Source: Arthrobacter pascens
Lineage (GTDB): Bacteria; Actinomycetota; Actinomycetes; Actinomycetales; Micrococcaceae
Length of the DNA stretch: 64,000 nt
Assembly (NCBI RefSeq): GCF_030816475.1
Contig: NZ_JAUSXF010000001.1
Coordinates: 3,658,001-3,722,000 of the forward strand
Direction: 5' to 3'
Shown: positions 25,963-33,390 of the stretch, one piece after another
Layout: each line of letters begins with the position of its first letter
Position numbering within the stretch: the stretch's first letter is position 1
The notes under the pieces: generated by a model
Databases searched by the model: none
What the model was told of the DNA's origin: nothing
What the model saw: the letters and a program-made list of their open reading frames with translations, nothing else
Program-made: the position numbers and the translations under genes

Positions 25963-27184
25963 ATGGCAAACGAGCACCGGAAAGTCATCGTCGGGATCGA
26001 CACCCACGCCGATACGCATCACGTCGCCGTCATCACCGAAACCGGCGTCCATGTCGCCGATAAGGAATTCCTGGCCGTTGGGTCCGGCTACCAAAAGATT
26101 ATCGCGTTCATCACCGGCTTCGGACAGGTCCTCGCCGCCGGAGTCGAAGGCACCGGCAGCTACGGCGCCGAGCTCTCCCGTGTCCTGACCAAAGAGGGCA
26201 TCGAGGTCTTGGAGGTCATGCGCCCAAACCGGCAGGGGCGCCGGCTGAAAGGGAAGTCGGATCCGTTGGATGCCTACCAGGCCGCCGAGTCCGCGTTGGC
26301 CGGCCGAGGCACCGCCACACCCAAAGCCCGGGACGGAGCCGTGGAAGCCCTGCGCGTCCTGCGGGCCGAGAGGTCCACGGCGATGCGGGCGCGGGTCGCG
26401 GTCATGAACCAGGTCCAGAGCTTCCTCGTCTCCGCCCCCGAGGCGCTGCGCGCCAAATACCGTGGCCTGACCAGCGCCGCGATGATGGCCGCGCTGGAGA
26501 AGACCCGCCCGGCAGGGGACATATCAGAACCTTTAAACGCCACCGCCACCGCGCTCAAACGCCTCGCGGTCCGCTACCGGGCACTGCATCAGGAATTGGC
26601 GCTGATCGATGCCGAACTCGACGCGATCCTCACCATCCACGCACCCATGCTCCGTGACCTGCACGGGGTTGGCACAGACGTGGCCAGCCAGCTGCTGGTC
26701 ACCGTGGGAGACAACCCCGAACGGGTCGGGACCGAAGCGCAATTCGCGGCCCTCGTCGGCGTTGCACCGATCCCCGCATCCTCAGGAAAGACCAGCCGGC
26801 ACCGGCTCAGCCGCGGCGGCGACCGGCAGGCCAACAAAGCCGTCCACCACGTCGCTCTGGTCCGGATGATGAGCGACACCCGCACGAAAACATATGTCGT
26901 CAGACGGCGGGGCGAAGGCAAAAGCACCAAGGAAATCATGCGCTGCCTCAAACGCTACATCGCCCGTGAAATCTATAACCAGCTCCTCCATCCGCAACCG
27001 GCACCGGACGCAGGAGCCCTCCGGGCACTGCGCAAAACCAAGAACATCACCCTCCAGGCCGCAGCGGACAACCTCCACGTCTGGCCCTCCGCACTGTCCC
27101 GGCTCGAACGGGGGCACACCCGCGACGACCTCTTCCACCAACGCTACGAACACTGGCTCAACGAACATTGACAGCTATAGGAGC
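25857..27184 (+). mobile_element. IS110-family insertion sequence (ends uncertain)
   Basis: Transposase gene with short flanks bounded by an 8-bp direct repeat ATAGGAGC (25857-25864 and 27177-27184). An alternative pair of ends is CAGGAGGGTA (25711-25720 and 27268-27277). IS110 elements have no classical terminal inverted repeats or target duplications, so the sequence alone cannot fix the ends. It lies between the DUF222-HNH gene and tRNA-Ser. Confidence 0.55.
25963..27171 (+). CDS. IS110-family transposase with C-terminal helix-turn-helix extension
   Basis: 402 residues. RuvC-like DEDD domain: VIVGIDTHADTHHVAV (Asp13), AAGVEGTGSYG, then KGKSDPLDAYQAAESAL. After a coiled-coil middle comes the Transposase_20 domain (LHGVGTDVASQLLVTVGDNPERV, FAALVGVAPIPASSGKTSRHRLSRGGDRQANKAVH) with the Ser nucleophile region. 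The last 50 or so residues (LRALRKTKNITLQAAADNLHVWPSALSRLERG) look like an XRE-type helix-turn-helix added after the usual end. The frame is intact, so the element may be active. Confidence 0.95.
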   Translation: MANEHRKVIVGIDTHADTHHVAVITETGVHVADKEFLAVGSGYQKIIAFITGFGQVLAAGVEGTGSYGAELSRVLTKEGIEVLEVMRPNRQGRRLKGKSDPLDAYQAAESALAGRGTATPKARDGAVEALRVLRAERSTAMRARVAVMNQVQSFLVSAPEALRAKYRGLTSAAMMAALEKTRPAGDISEPLNATATALKRLAVRYRALHQELALIDAELDAILTIHAPMLRDLHGVGTDVASQLLVTVGDNPERVGTEAQFAALVGVAPIPASSGKTSRHRLSRGGDRQANKAVHHVALVRMMSDTRTKTYVVRRRGEGKSTKEIMRCLKRYIAREIYNQLLHPQPAPDAGALRALRKTKNITLQAAADNLHVWPSALSRLERGHTRDDLFHQRYEHWLNEH

Positions 27185-27325
27185 ATCAGTAACGGCCCAG
27201 CAGATGGCCTATGTGGAAATCCCGGCTCATATGAAAATGGATTCTGTCTTGGGGCACCGGCAGTTGCCAGGAGGGTAGCCCGCAGTTTGGGGATGGGCGC
27301 TCCGCTCCGGTACCCTAGTCAGGTT

Positions 27326-27415
27326 GGTGACGTGTCCGAGCGGCCGAAGGTGCAACACTCGAAATGTTGTTTGGTGTCAAAGCCAACGTGGGTTCAAATC
27401 CCACCGTCACCGCCA
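27326..27415 (+). tRNA. tRNA-Ser (anticodon CGA)
   Basis: 90 nt with the long variable arm of a type II tRNA. Acceptor GGTGACG pairs with CGTCACC (27405-27411), discriminator G, CCA encoded (27413-27415). Anticodon stem CAACA/TGTTG around loop CTCGAAA (CGA at 27360-27362); T arm GTGGGTTCAAATCCCAC. Confidence 0.97.
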
Positions 27416-27424
27416 AGCAGCAAG

Positions 27425-27463
27425 ACCCCTGCTTCCCTTATAGACAAGGGCAGTGGGGGTTTT
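27425..27463 (+). terminator. Rho-independent terminator of tRNA-Ser
   Basis: ACCCCTGC...CCCTT pairs with AAGGG...CAGTGGGGGT, with a single bulge, followed by TTTT, 9 nt after the tRNA. Confidence 0.7.
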
Positions 27464-27918
27464 GCGTTGCCGCGAACGGTCACGCCATAACGCAGCGGTA
27501 ACAAAGATTTCTGCAAGCGCTCTGCGTCGGCAGGCGCCGGAGAGCAAAGCGCAGCTTGCGGTCGATTCGCTGAGCCGGGCTCCGGAGCATTTTGCCAGCG
27601 GTAGGACCTCAGTGAGAATGACAGCCGCCCCATCACCGAGCTCATAGTGCATGGCGCGCAACTCTTCAGTGCTGATCCGCCCCCGGATAAGGCCCGACAC
27701 ATTAAGCTCGTCGGCTGCCTGCTCGACCGTGACCGAAGCGGCGCTGCGGGGTCTCGTCAGTCACGGCAACATCCCATGGGTGTGGACCGAGCCGAGTCGG
27801 TAACATCCCTTGCCAGCGACCTTGCTTCACGATCGGATGTTTACTGAGGGCGAGCAGCTAGCCACGATGCCGACGGCCAGCTGGCGGAGCAGGTTTGTAG
27901 AGGTTCACGAACCCGGAT
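27464..27918. other. Gene-poor stretch after tRNA-Ser
   Basis: No convincing gene. A reverse-strand frame (27407-27700, extendable to about 27760) encodes an excisionase-like start SVTVEQAADELNVS followed by GLIRGRISTEELRAMHYELGD and sequence I cannot assign. It has no clear ribosome site and runs into the tRNA terminator, so it looks like the relic of a small regulator gene. Confidence 0.35.
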
Positions 27919-28128
27919 TTATCCGAGGCGCTCGAACACCATCGTTGCCTGAATACGGTCACCGCCGCCAATCATTCCCTTGCTTCCGCTGCTCGCGGTA
28001 GTGATGGTGTGGAGTCGGTAGCCCTTCGCGGCCTGATCGTTGATGGCCTTCTCCAGGGAGGTCAGGTTGCCTGAACCTGTTCCCCACAGTTTCTCTTTGA
28101 GGATCACCTGTAGGACGACGTACTGCAT
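27919..28128 (-). CDS. DUF4177-type small protein
   Basis: 69 residues (MQYVVLQVILKEKLWGTG...LEKAINDQAAKGYRLHTITTA...ATMVFERLG), the beta-alpha-beta pattern of DUF4177 proteins, function unknown. The ATG at 28128 has AAGGGAG 7 nt upstream, which supports a real gene inside otherwise gene-poor DNA. Confidence 0.7.
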   Translation of the reverse strand: MQYVVLQVILKEKLWGTGSGNLTSLEKAINDQAAKGYRLHTITTASSGSKGMIGGGDRIQATMVFERLG

Positions 28129-28600
28129 GACGCTGCTCCCTTACGTTGCTGGTCAACTGGCAGCAATGCTACGCGATGGCTCGGGACGCGGTTCGGGCTC
28201 CTCGGGCGTGAGCGGAGGTGTGAATCGCAGCGATCCTGTCACGTACGGGCATCAAGGGGCAACATTTGCATCGCGAGAATGCCGCCATTTATCACTGCGA
28301 TTCACAGGGCGTTTTCGACTTCTGCGTTGGTGGGGTTGTGCGTAGCAGGTGCCCTGCGAGCATGAAGCCAGAGACTTTCTGGAGCAGGTGTCAGCTGTCC
28401 GACATGTCGACGGGCTGGAACGGGACTCTGCGGGCAGCGGACCGGCCATCCACGCGGCGAACGCGTTGTGTGGAATCTTCACGCTCATCGCCTGGTCAAA
28501 GAGGCGCAGCACCGGCTCGGGAAAAGCGCGCCTTTAGCTGGAAGCCGGGCAGAGCGTCTGCGCCCCGATGAAATCCCGGGTTCCCCTGCACATGGCCTCG
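28129..28600. other. Gene-poor stretch, possible relic DNA
   Basis: About 470 bp with no intact recognisable gene. One short forward frame (28349-28537, listed separately) resembles a decayed HEPN-like protein. GC content and stop distribution suggest degraded former coding sequence. Confidence 0.4.
28349..28537 (+). pseudogene. Possible remnant of a HEPN-like helical protein
   Basis: The frame reads HEARDFLEQVSAVRHVDGLERD...AIHAANALCGIFTLIAWSKRRSTG, which recalls the actinobacterial pattern of a helical protein with AxxFLE, a DGLERD turn and an AIHAAIxASDAIC-like helix ending in GKRS. Part of the second helix is altered and the frame stops soon after, consistent with frameshift decay. Recognition is from memory of the family pattern and is weak. 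Confidence 0.25.
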
Positions 28601-29032
28601 TCACGGACTTTGAACTGGAAGGAAATCCGCGTGCCGGTGAATGATTCGCCAGGCGCCGTCTTCGCGGCGGTAGATGTGGGTTGTGCGCATCGTGTAGTCA
28701 GCCGGGACGCCGTCAACAACGGCGTGGCTGTGCTCGAACCCGACCGTGTAGGCGAGGCTTCCGCTGGTACCGGCCGCGATGACCTCGAACTCGAACCCGG
28801 TTGCACCCGCAAACCGGAAGGCTTCCTTGCGGAACTTGGGCTCGAGATCCGTCCAGCCTGCTCCGGAGATGTGCGAACCAAACAGCGTGGTGGGGTCGTT
28901 GTGCGACCACAAAGCGATGCGGGGTGTCACGTCGCCCTTGTGCAGCGCCACGGTCATGTCCCGCTGCTTCGGCAGGATCTCGGCCAGGAAGGCCTCGGTT
29001 TCCTTTCCCATGACCGGCGGCTCACCCGTCAT
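28601..29032 (-). CDS. SnoaL-like (NTF2-fold) protein, copy 2 of a tandem pair
   Basis: 143 residues from the ATG at 29032, which overlaps the stop of the preceding gene (ATGA) and suggests coupling; ATG 29011 (MGKETEAFLAEILPKQ) is the alternative and aligns with the start of copy 1. The cone-shaped NTF2 fold is seen in ALHKGDVTPRIALWSHNDPTTLFG and THIYRREDGAWRIIHRHADF. About half its residues match copy 1 by eye. Such proteins are often small-molecule isomerases, hydrolases or ligand binders; function unknown. Confidence 0.85.
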   Translation of the reverse strand: MTGEPPVMGKETEAFLAEILPKQRDMTVALHKGDVTPRIALWSHNDPTTLFGSHISGAGWTDLEPKFRKEAFRFAGATGFEFEVIAAGTSGSLAYTVGFEHSHAVVDGVPADYTMRTTHIYRREDGAWRIIHRHADFLPVQSP

Positions 29033-29469
29033 GACGGGCCAGTGCGGCCTGGCAACGGGACGCCGGCCTCCCCCGGCGGGAAATCCGCGTGACGATGCAC
29101 GATCCGCCAGGCGCCGTCTTCACGGCGGTAGACGTGAGTCACCCGCAAGCTGTATTTCCGGGGAGTGCCTTCGACGGTGGTGGCGCTGTGCTCGTAGCCG
29201 ACGGTGTAGGCGAGGTCCCCGTTTACACCGGCCGCGATGATCTCAAGATCGAACGAATCCGAGTGCGAGAACCACGAGGCGACGTTGTGGAACATGGGCT
29301 CAAGCTCTGCCCGGCCGCTGCCGCTCAGGCTCGCACCGAAGAGCGTTAGCGGATCGTTTTGCGACCAGAGAGCGAGGCGGGGGCCGGCGTCGCCGTCGTG
29401 GATTGCGGCGTCCGCGGCCTGCTGTTGGGGAACCATTTCGGCCAGGAAAGCTTCTGTCTCAGTAGACAT
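29029..29469 (-). CDS. SnoaL-like (NTF2-fold) protein, copy 1 of a tandem pair
   Basis: 146 residues from ATG 29469 (MSTETEAFLAEMVPQQQAADAAIHDGD), with GGAG 6 nt upstream; the longer frame up to 29730 crosses the divergent TetR gene and is rejected. Motifs RLALWSQNDPLTLFGASLSG and VTHVYRREDGAWRIVHRHADF are shared with copy 2. The divergent TetR regulator 50 bp away probably controls both copies. Confidence 0.88.
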   Translation of the reverse strand: MSTETEAFLAEMVPQQQAADAAIHDGDAGPRLALWSQNDPLTLFGASLSGSGRAELEPMFHNVASWFSHSDSFDLEIIAAGVNGDLAYTVGYEHSATTVEGTPRKYSLRVTHVYRREDGAWRIVHRHADFPPGEAGVPLPGRTGPS

Positions 29470-29482
29470 GACCAACTCCATT

Positions 29483-29513
29483 ACAGTGAGACTGTTTTGA
29501 ATACTGTTATAAT
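29483..29513 (+). promoter_or_regulatory. Divergent promoter/operator between the SnoaL pair and the TetR gene
   Basis: ACAGT-GAG-ACTGT (29483-29495) is an inverted repeat, followed by a third half-site ACTGT at 29503-29507. TATAAT at 29508-29513 is a perfect -10 box whose expected start point (about 29520) coincides with ATG 29521, so the TetR transcript may be leaderless. Confidence 0.55.
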
Positions 29514-29520
29514 GCATCCA

Positions 29521-30159
29521 ATGGGCGCGAAAATCAAGAGGCAGTACGACTCCACCCGCCGCCAGGAGCAGGCTGCTGAGACACGGCGAAGCATCATCGT
29601 GGCGGCGAACGAGCTGTTTGTCTCGCAGGGCTACGGGCAGACCACGGTCAAGCAGGTGGCCGAGCGGGCGGGCGTCGCCGTCGAAACTGTGTACGCGGCG
29701 TTCCGCACGAAAGCCTCGCTGCTCAGGCACGTTTGGTATGTCGATTTCCGCGGCGACGAGGCGGACGTGGCCCTATACGACAGGGCGGAGATGCAGGCCA
29801 TCCTGGCCGAACCGGACCTGCCGGCCAGGATAAGGCGCCACGCCGCATTCGTGACCGCGAGCAATCGGCGGATCGCCCCTCTCCTGGGGGCCCTCACGGG
29901 AGCCGCCGCGAGCGAGCCCGACGCCGCCGCCATGCTCACCGAATGGGCCGACCGCCGCTTGGATGTGGCGACGCGTTACGCGCACGCTGCGGCCGCCACC
30001 GGGCAGCTTGGCGTCACGGAGGAGGAATGCCGCGATGTGCTGTTCGCGACCATGGACGGCACGCTCTGGACCCGGTTAGTGGGGCAGCGCGGCTGGAGCG
30101 ATGAAAGGTTCTCGGAATGGCTTGCCGCGATGTGGATCAGCATGCTCGTCCGGCACTAA
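29521..30159 (+). CDS. TetR/AcrR family transcriptional regulator
   Basis: 212 residues from ATG 29521 (MGAKIKRQYDSTRRQEQAAETRRSIIVAANELF). Helix-turn-helix QTTVKQVAERAGVAVETVYAAFRTKASLL at about 40-70, then an all-helical ligand domain. ATG 29512 falls inside the -10 box and is unlikely. Divergent from the SnoaL-like pair; probably represses both directions through the ACAGT repeats. Confidence 0.9.
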   Translation: MGAKIKRQYDSTRRQEQAAETRRSIIVAANELFVSQGYGQTTVKQVAERAGVAVETVYAAFRTKASLLRHVWYVDFRGDEADVALYDRAEMQAILAEPDLPARIRRHAAFVTASNRRIAPLLGALTGAAASEPDAAAMLTEWADRRLDVATRYAHAAAATGQLGVTEEECRDVLFATMDGTLWTRLVGQRGWSDERFSEWLAAMWISMLVRH

Positions 30160-30249
30160 CCCAGATCAGAGGAGGATTATCGCCAGATTTGCGGTAACCT
30201 CCGCCTGACGGACTACGAGATGACGTGCTCCCAAGACGTGCCGGCCGGG

Positions 30250-30594
30250 TCAGAGTTTGTCAGTCTTGTCATCACCCTTATGGCCGGCGCCGCGCAGGTT
30301 CTCCTGCACCTTGCCAAACAGATCCTTGATGGTGGATTCGGTATTGGTGAGCATATCCGGCTGGAGGTACACGTGCTGGCTGCCGGGAAGGCTGTAGCTG
30401 GACTGCAGGCCTCCCGTACCGTCCACCCCTTCCAGGGCAATGGTCACGCCGCCCTCTTTACGTGCAACGGCGGCAATCTTCCCGAACACCAAGGTGAATT
30501 CGTCCGGCTCGAAACTCACCGTCTGTCCGATATGGGTCCTGTTGAGTTCGCTGGCCAGCGTCGCTTTCTCATTGCCTGTCCCCGTGTAGTTCAT
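30250..30594 (-). CDS. Hypothetical protein, beta-rich
   Basis: 114 residues, not recognised. ATG 30594 with AGGGAGA 6-7 nt upstream. Predicted mostly beta strands (IGQTVSFEPDEFTLVFGKIAAVARKEGGVTIALEG), then an acidic/basic C-terminal helix (STIKDLFGKVQENLRGAGHKGDDKTDKL). No signal peptide or membrane helix. Stands alone. Confidence 0.7.
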   Translation of the reverse strand: MNYTGTGNEKATLASELNRTHIGQTVSFEPDEFTLVFGKIAAVARKEGGVTIALEGVDGTGGLQSSYSLPGSQHVYLQPDMLTNTESTIKDLFGKVQENLRGAGHKGDDKTDKL

Positions 30595-30836
30595 GGCGTT
30601 CTCCCTGGTGTAATTGGCGAATTATGCGAGCAGTCTAACGCCGCCGGTAGACCCGGTATATAGCCCCGGCAGCCTGCGCAAGGCCCCGTCTCACAGGCGG
30701 GCATGTCCTCCACTGGGTATGCCGGAGAAGCGGCCGGCCACTACTGCTCCGGCCCTGAAACGGACTAACTTGGGACGAAGGCCCGGTCCTGCGAGACTGG
30801 ACCGGAACGCAGCCGTAACGGTAAAGGAGCCTCACA

Positions 30837-31916
30837 ATGGCGCAAGAGCAGCGCACCTCAGTCCGCCCCAACCGGATCACCGAACTCTTCGGCATTGAAG
30901 TCCCCGTTGTTCTTGGCCCGTTCGGCGGCGTGTCCTCCGTCCCGCTGACGGCCGCGGTCAGCGACGGCGGCGGGCTGGGCTCCTTCGGCCTCTACGGCTA
31001 TACCGCCGAGGCCATCCACAAGACGGCCGGGCAACTCAGGGAAGCCACGGCCAGACCGTTCGCACTGAACCTCTGGGTGCCGGACGGCAGCGAAAATACC
31101 CGGCTCGCTCAGGCGGACTTCGACCGCTACGTGGGCGTCCTCCGGCCCTACTTTGATGAACTGGGCCTCCCCCTCCCGGAGATGCCCGACCGCTATCTCC
31201 CGGACTTCGGCGAACAGGTGGCGGCGACGCTGGAGGCGGGTCCCGCCGTCGTCAGTTTCGTTTTTGGCGTTCCCGCTCCTGAAATCATCGAGGAGGCGCA
31301 CCGGCGCGGGATAGTGGTTGCAGCAACCGCCACCACGGCGGCGGAAGCGGCGGCCCTGGAAGCCGGCGGCGTGGACGCGGTGGTAGCCACCGGCATGGAG
31401 GCAGGCGGCCATCGGGTCTCCTTCCTGAAGCCCGCAGAGGAATCCCTGGTGGGTACCTTTGCCCTGGTTCCGCAAGTGAGGGATGCCGTCAAAATCCCGG
31501 TCATCGCCGCAGGCGGCATCGCCGACCGCCGCGGGTACAGGGCTGCCTTGGCGCTCGGCGCCGACGCCGTCCAGGTGGGCACCGCGTTCCTCGCCACCAG
31601 GGAATCGGCTGCCGTTCCGGCCTACCGCGCCATCCTCAAAAGCCCGGCCGCCGGGGAAACCGTGCTCACCAGGGCCTTCAGCGGACGGCTGGCACGAGGA
31701 ATCCCCAACCGCATCATCGCCGACCTCAGGGACCCATCGAGGATCGCGCCCTTCCCTGCTCAGAACTGGCTGACCGGCCGCTTCCGCCCGGAGGCCGCCG
31801 CCCAGGGAAATACGGAGCTCATGTCCCTGTGGGCCGGCCAGGGCGCGCCCTTGATCCGACATGACTCCGCCGCGGATGTCCTGGCCGAACTTCTGGCAGG
31901 CGAATCAGGTTTGTAG
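30837..31916 (+). CDS. Nitronate monooxygenase (2-nitropropane dioxygenase family)
   Basis: 359 residues, ATG with AAAGGAG 7-8 nt upstream. FMN-binding TIM barrel: VPVVLGPFGGVSSVPLTAAVSDGGGLGSFG near the N terminus, VSFVFGVP, ATGMEAGGHR (phosphate/active-site region), IPVIAAGGIADRRG and ALGADAVQVGTAFLAT. Oxidises alkyl nitronates with O2, probably detoxifying propionate-3-nitronate-like compounds. Monocistronic. Confidence 0.9.
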   Translation: MAQEQRTSVRPNRITELFGIEVPVVLGPFGGVSSVPLTAAVSDGGGLGSFGLYGYTAEAIHKTAGQLREATARPFALNLWVPDGSENTRLAQADFDRYVGVLRPYFDELGLPLPEMPDRYLPDFGEQVAATLEAGPAVVSFVFGVPAPEIIEEAHRRGIVVAATATTAAEAAALEAGGVDAVVATGMEAGGHRVSFLKPAEESLVGTFALVPQVRDAVKIPVIAAGGIADRRGYRAALALGADAVQVGTAFLATRESAAVPAYRAILKSPAAGETVLTRAFSGRLARGIPNRIIADLRDPSRIAPFPAQNWLTGRFRPEAAAQGNTELMSLWAGQGAPLIRHDSAADVLAELLAGESGL

Positions 31917-32018
31917 CATCAGGAGATCGTGCCCGGATGATCACGATCCGGGCGTCAAATCGCTCCACTTGCCCGTGGCGTCGTTGACTACGGCAACCCC
32001 GCCCGCAATGGTTATGCC

Positions 32019-32645
32019 ATGAGGTCTCAGCGTATTTCACACGGGTTTTTTATCACGACGGCGGTTGCTACGGCGGCGCTGATGCTCACCGCATGCGGGC
32101 CCTCCCAGCCGCAGAGCCAAACGGCAACGCAACCGGCTACCAGCTCCTCCAGCCCGTCCACGACGTCCGCGTCCCCCGGCGGGCCCTCATCGTCGTCGTC
32201 GGTACCTGCCGCCACCACAGGGCCGGCCCTGTGCAAGGCGGGCAGCCTTGCCGCCGCCACGGATGCGACAGGCGGCGGGGCGGCGGGCAGCGTCTATATG
32301 AAGCTGCTCCTCACCAACACCGGCGCTGAGCCGTGCCTGCTCAGGGGATTCCCCGGGGTGTCATTGGCGGCGGACGCGGCGGGAGAGCCCATCGGTGCCC
32401 CGGCGAAGCGCGACGAAGCCACTCCGGCCACCGATGTCCTGCTGGCGCCAGGCCAGTCAGGATCAGCCGTTCTGCGCTACACCCACGCCGAGAACTACGC
32501 TGGCTGTGCTTTGGCAGATGCTGCCGGCTACCGGATTTATCCGCCGGAGGACACCGCATCCATATTCCTGCCGCAACCCACAAAAGCCTGCAGCAACGCG
32601 CAAATCGAGCTGCTGACGATCGGGGCCTTCCAGCCGGCCCAGTGA
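32019..32645 (+). CDS. DUF4232 lipoprotein
   Basis: 208 residues. Signal peptide with lipobox LTAC (Cys26), then a Ser/Thr/Pro-rich wall-spanning linker to about residue 70. The DUF4232 beta-sandwich domain follows (VYMKLLLTNTGAEPCLLRGFPGVSL, VLLAPGQSGSAVLRYTH) and contains two pairs of Cys probably bridged outside the cell. Function unknown; anchored to the outer face of the membrane. Confidence 0.88.
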   Translation: MRSQRISHGFFITTAVATAALMLTACGPSQPQSQTATQPATSSSSPSTTSASPGGPSSSSSVPAATTGPALCKAGSLAAATDATGGGAAGSVYMKLLLTNTGAEPCLLRGFPGVSLAADAAGEPIGAPAKRDEATPATDVLLAPGQSGSAVLRYTHAENYAGCALADAAGYRIYPPEDTASIFLPQPTKACSNAQIELLTIGAFQPAQ

Positions 32646-32670
32646 TACGGCTGGAAGGGTGCGTCGTACT

Positions 32671-33141
32671 TTAGTGCGCCGTTGTGGTGCGTCCTGCCCG
32701 GGAAGTGCCACGCGAGAGCGCCACGCCCAGGGCAATCATGCCGAGGCCCAGGATCAGGTGCAGCCAGTTGTCAGCTGTGTTGAGGGGCACGAAATTGGCC
32801 GGGCTCTCTTGCCCCACCAGCAAGCCGTAGAGCCAGAGGACAAGGTAGATTGCCCCGCCCACCAGCAGGAAATTCCGGGACTGCGCTACACTGCGTGCCA
32901 TCGCGATACCCGCTGCACCAAACAGCAGGTGGACGATGTTATGCAGGATGGAGACCTGGAAGACTCCCAGCAGCATGGCCTCGGAATCGTGGCCTGCCAT
33001 GCCCAGCGACCCATAGTTGCTGGTGATGCCCGGAATGAATCCCAGGATTCCAACCAGGGCAAAAACCGCGCCCACGACGAGTGCCGCTTTCTGGATATTG
33101 GTGCGGCCTAACGTCCGACCGCCGGAACTTGCGCTTGTCAT
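32671..33141 (-). CDS. DUF4383 four-helix membrane protein
   Basis: 156 residues from ATG 33141 (GGAG 5 nt upstream). Four membrane helices: VVGAVFALVGILGFIPGI, MLLGVFQVSILHNIVHLLFG (with the HNIVHLL motif), FLLVGGAIYLVLWLYGLL and LHLILGLGMIALGVAL. The pattern matches DUF4383, whose function is unknown. A perfect 18-bp palindrome lies 82 bp upstream. Confidence 0.88.
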   Translation of the reverse strand: MTSASSGGRTLGRTNIQKAALVVGAVFALVGILGFIPGITSNYGSLGMAGHDSEAMLLGVFQVSILHNIVHLLFGAAGIAMARSVAQSRNFLLVGGAIYLVLWLYGLLVGQESPANFVPLNTADNWLHLILGLGMIALGVALSRGTSRAGRTTTAH

Positions 33142-33222
33142 GATCACTCCTGGATCTAGTCGACATTGAAGGTTGCAGATAATGCCTGTCGGCGGAGCCA
33201 GAATCATCCACTTCCACCAACA

Positions 33223-33240
33223 TGGTAAGTATACTTACCA
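33223..33240. promoter_or_regulatory. Perfect 18-bp palindrome TGGTAAGTATACTTACCA
   Basis: Strong dyad between the divergent DUF4383 gene (82 bp away) and lhr (150 bp away). The AGTATACT core is typical of binding sites of MarR/PadR/HxlR-like regulators, none of which is encoded next to it, so a regulator elsewhere in the genome is implied. Confidence 0.5.
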
Positions 33241-33390
33241 AATCGGCTGCAAGGACGCGCCCCAGATATAACGGACCCATTACAAATCCGCTTCAGCCAC
33301 AAACCGGTCCGCTGCCGGGGATCGCAGGCGGATGGGGTCCGTTGAGCTTGGGCAAGCATTCCTGTCGGGGGGTTAGGGCATGATGGAGGA

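Noticed and set aside
27394..27702. Reverse frames overlapping the tRNA-Ser 3' end
   Set aside because: They run through the tRNA terminator and the tRNA itself, so not intact genes.
29470..29730. N-terminal extension of SnoaL copy 1
   Set aside because: It crosses the divergent promoter and the TetR coding region; the ribosome site supports ATG 29469.
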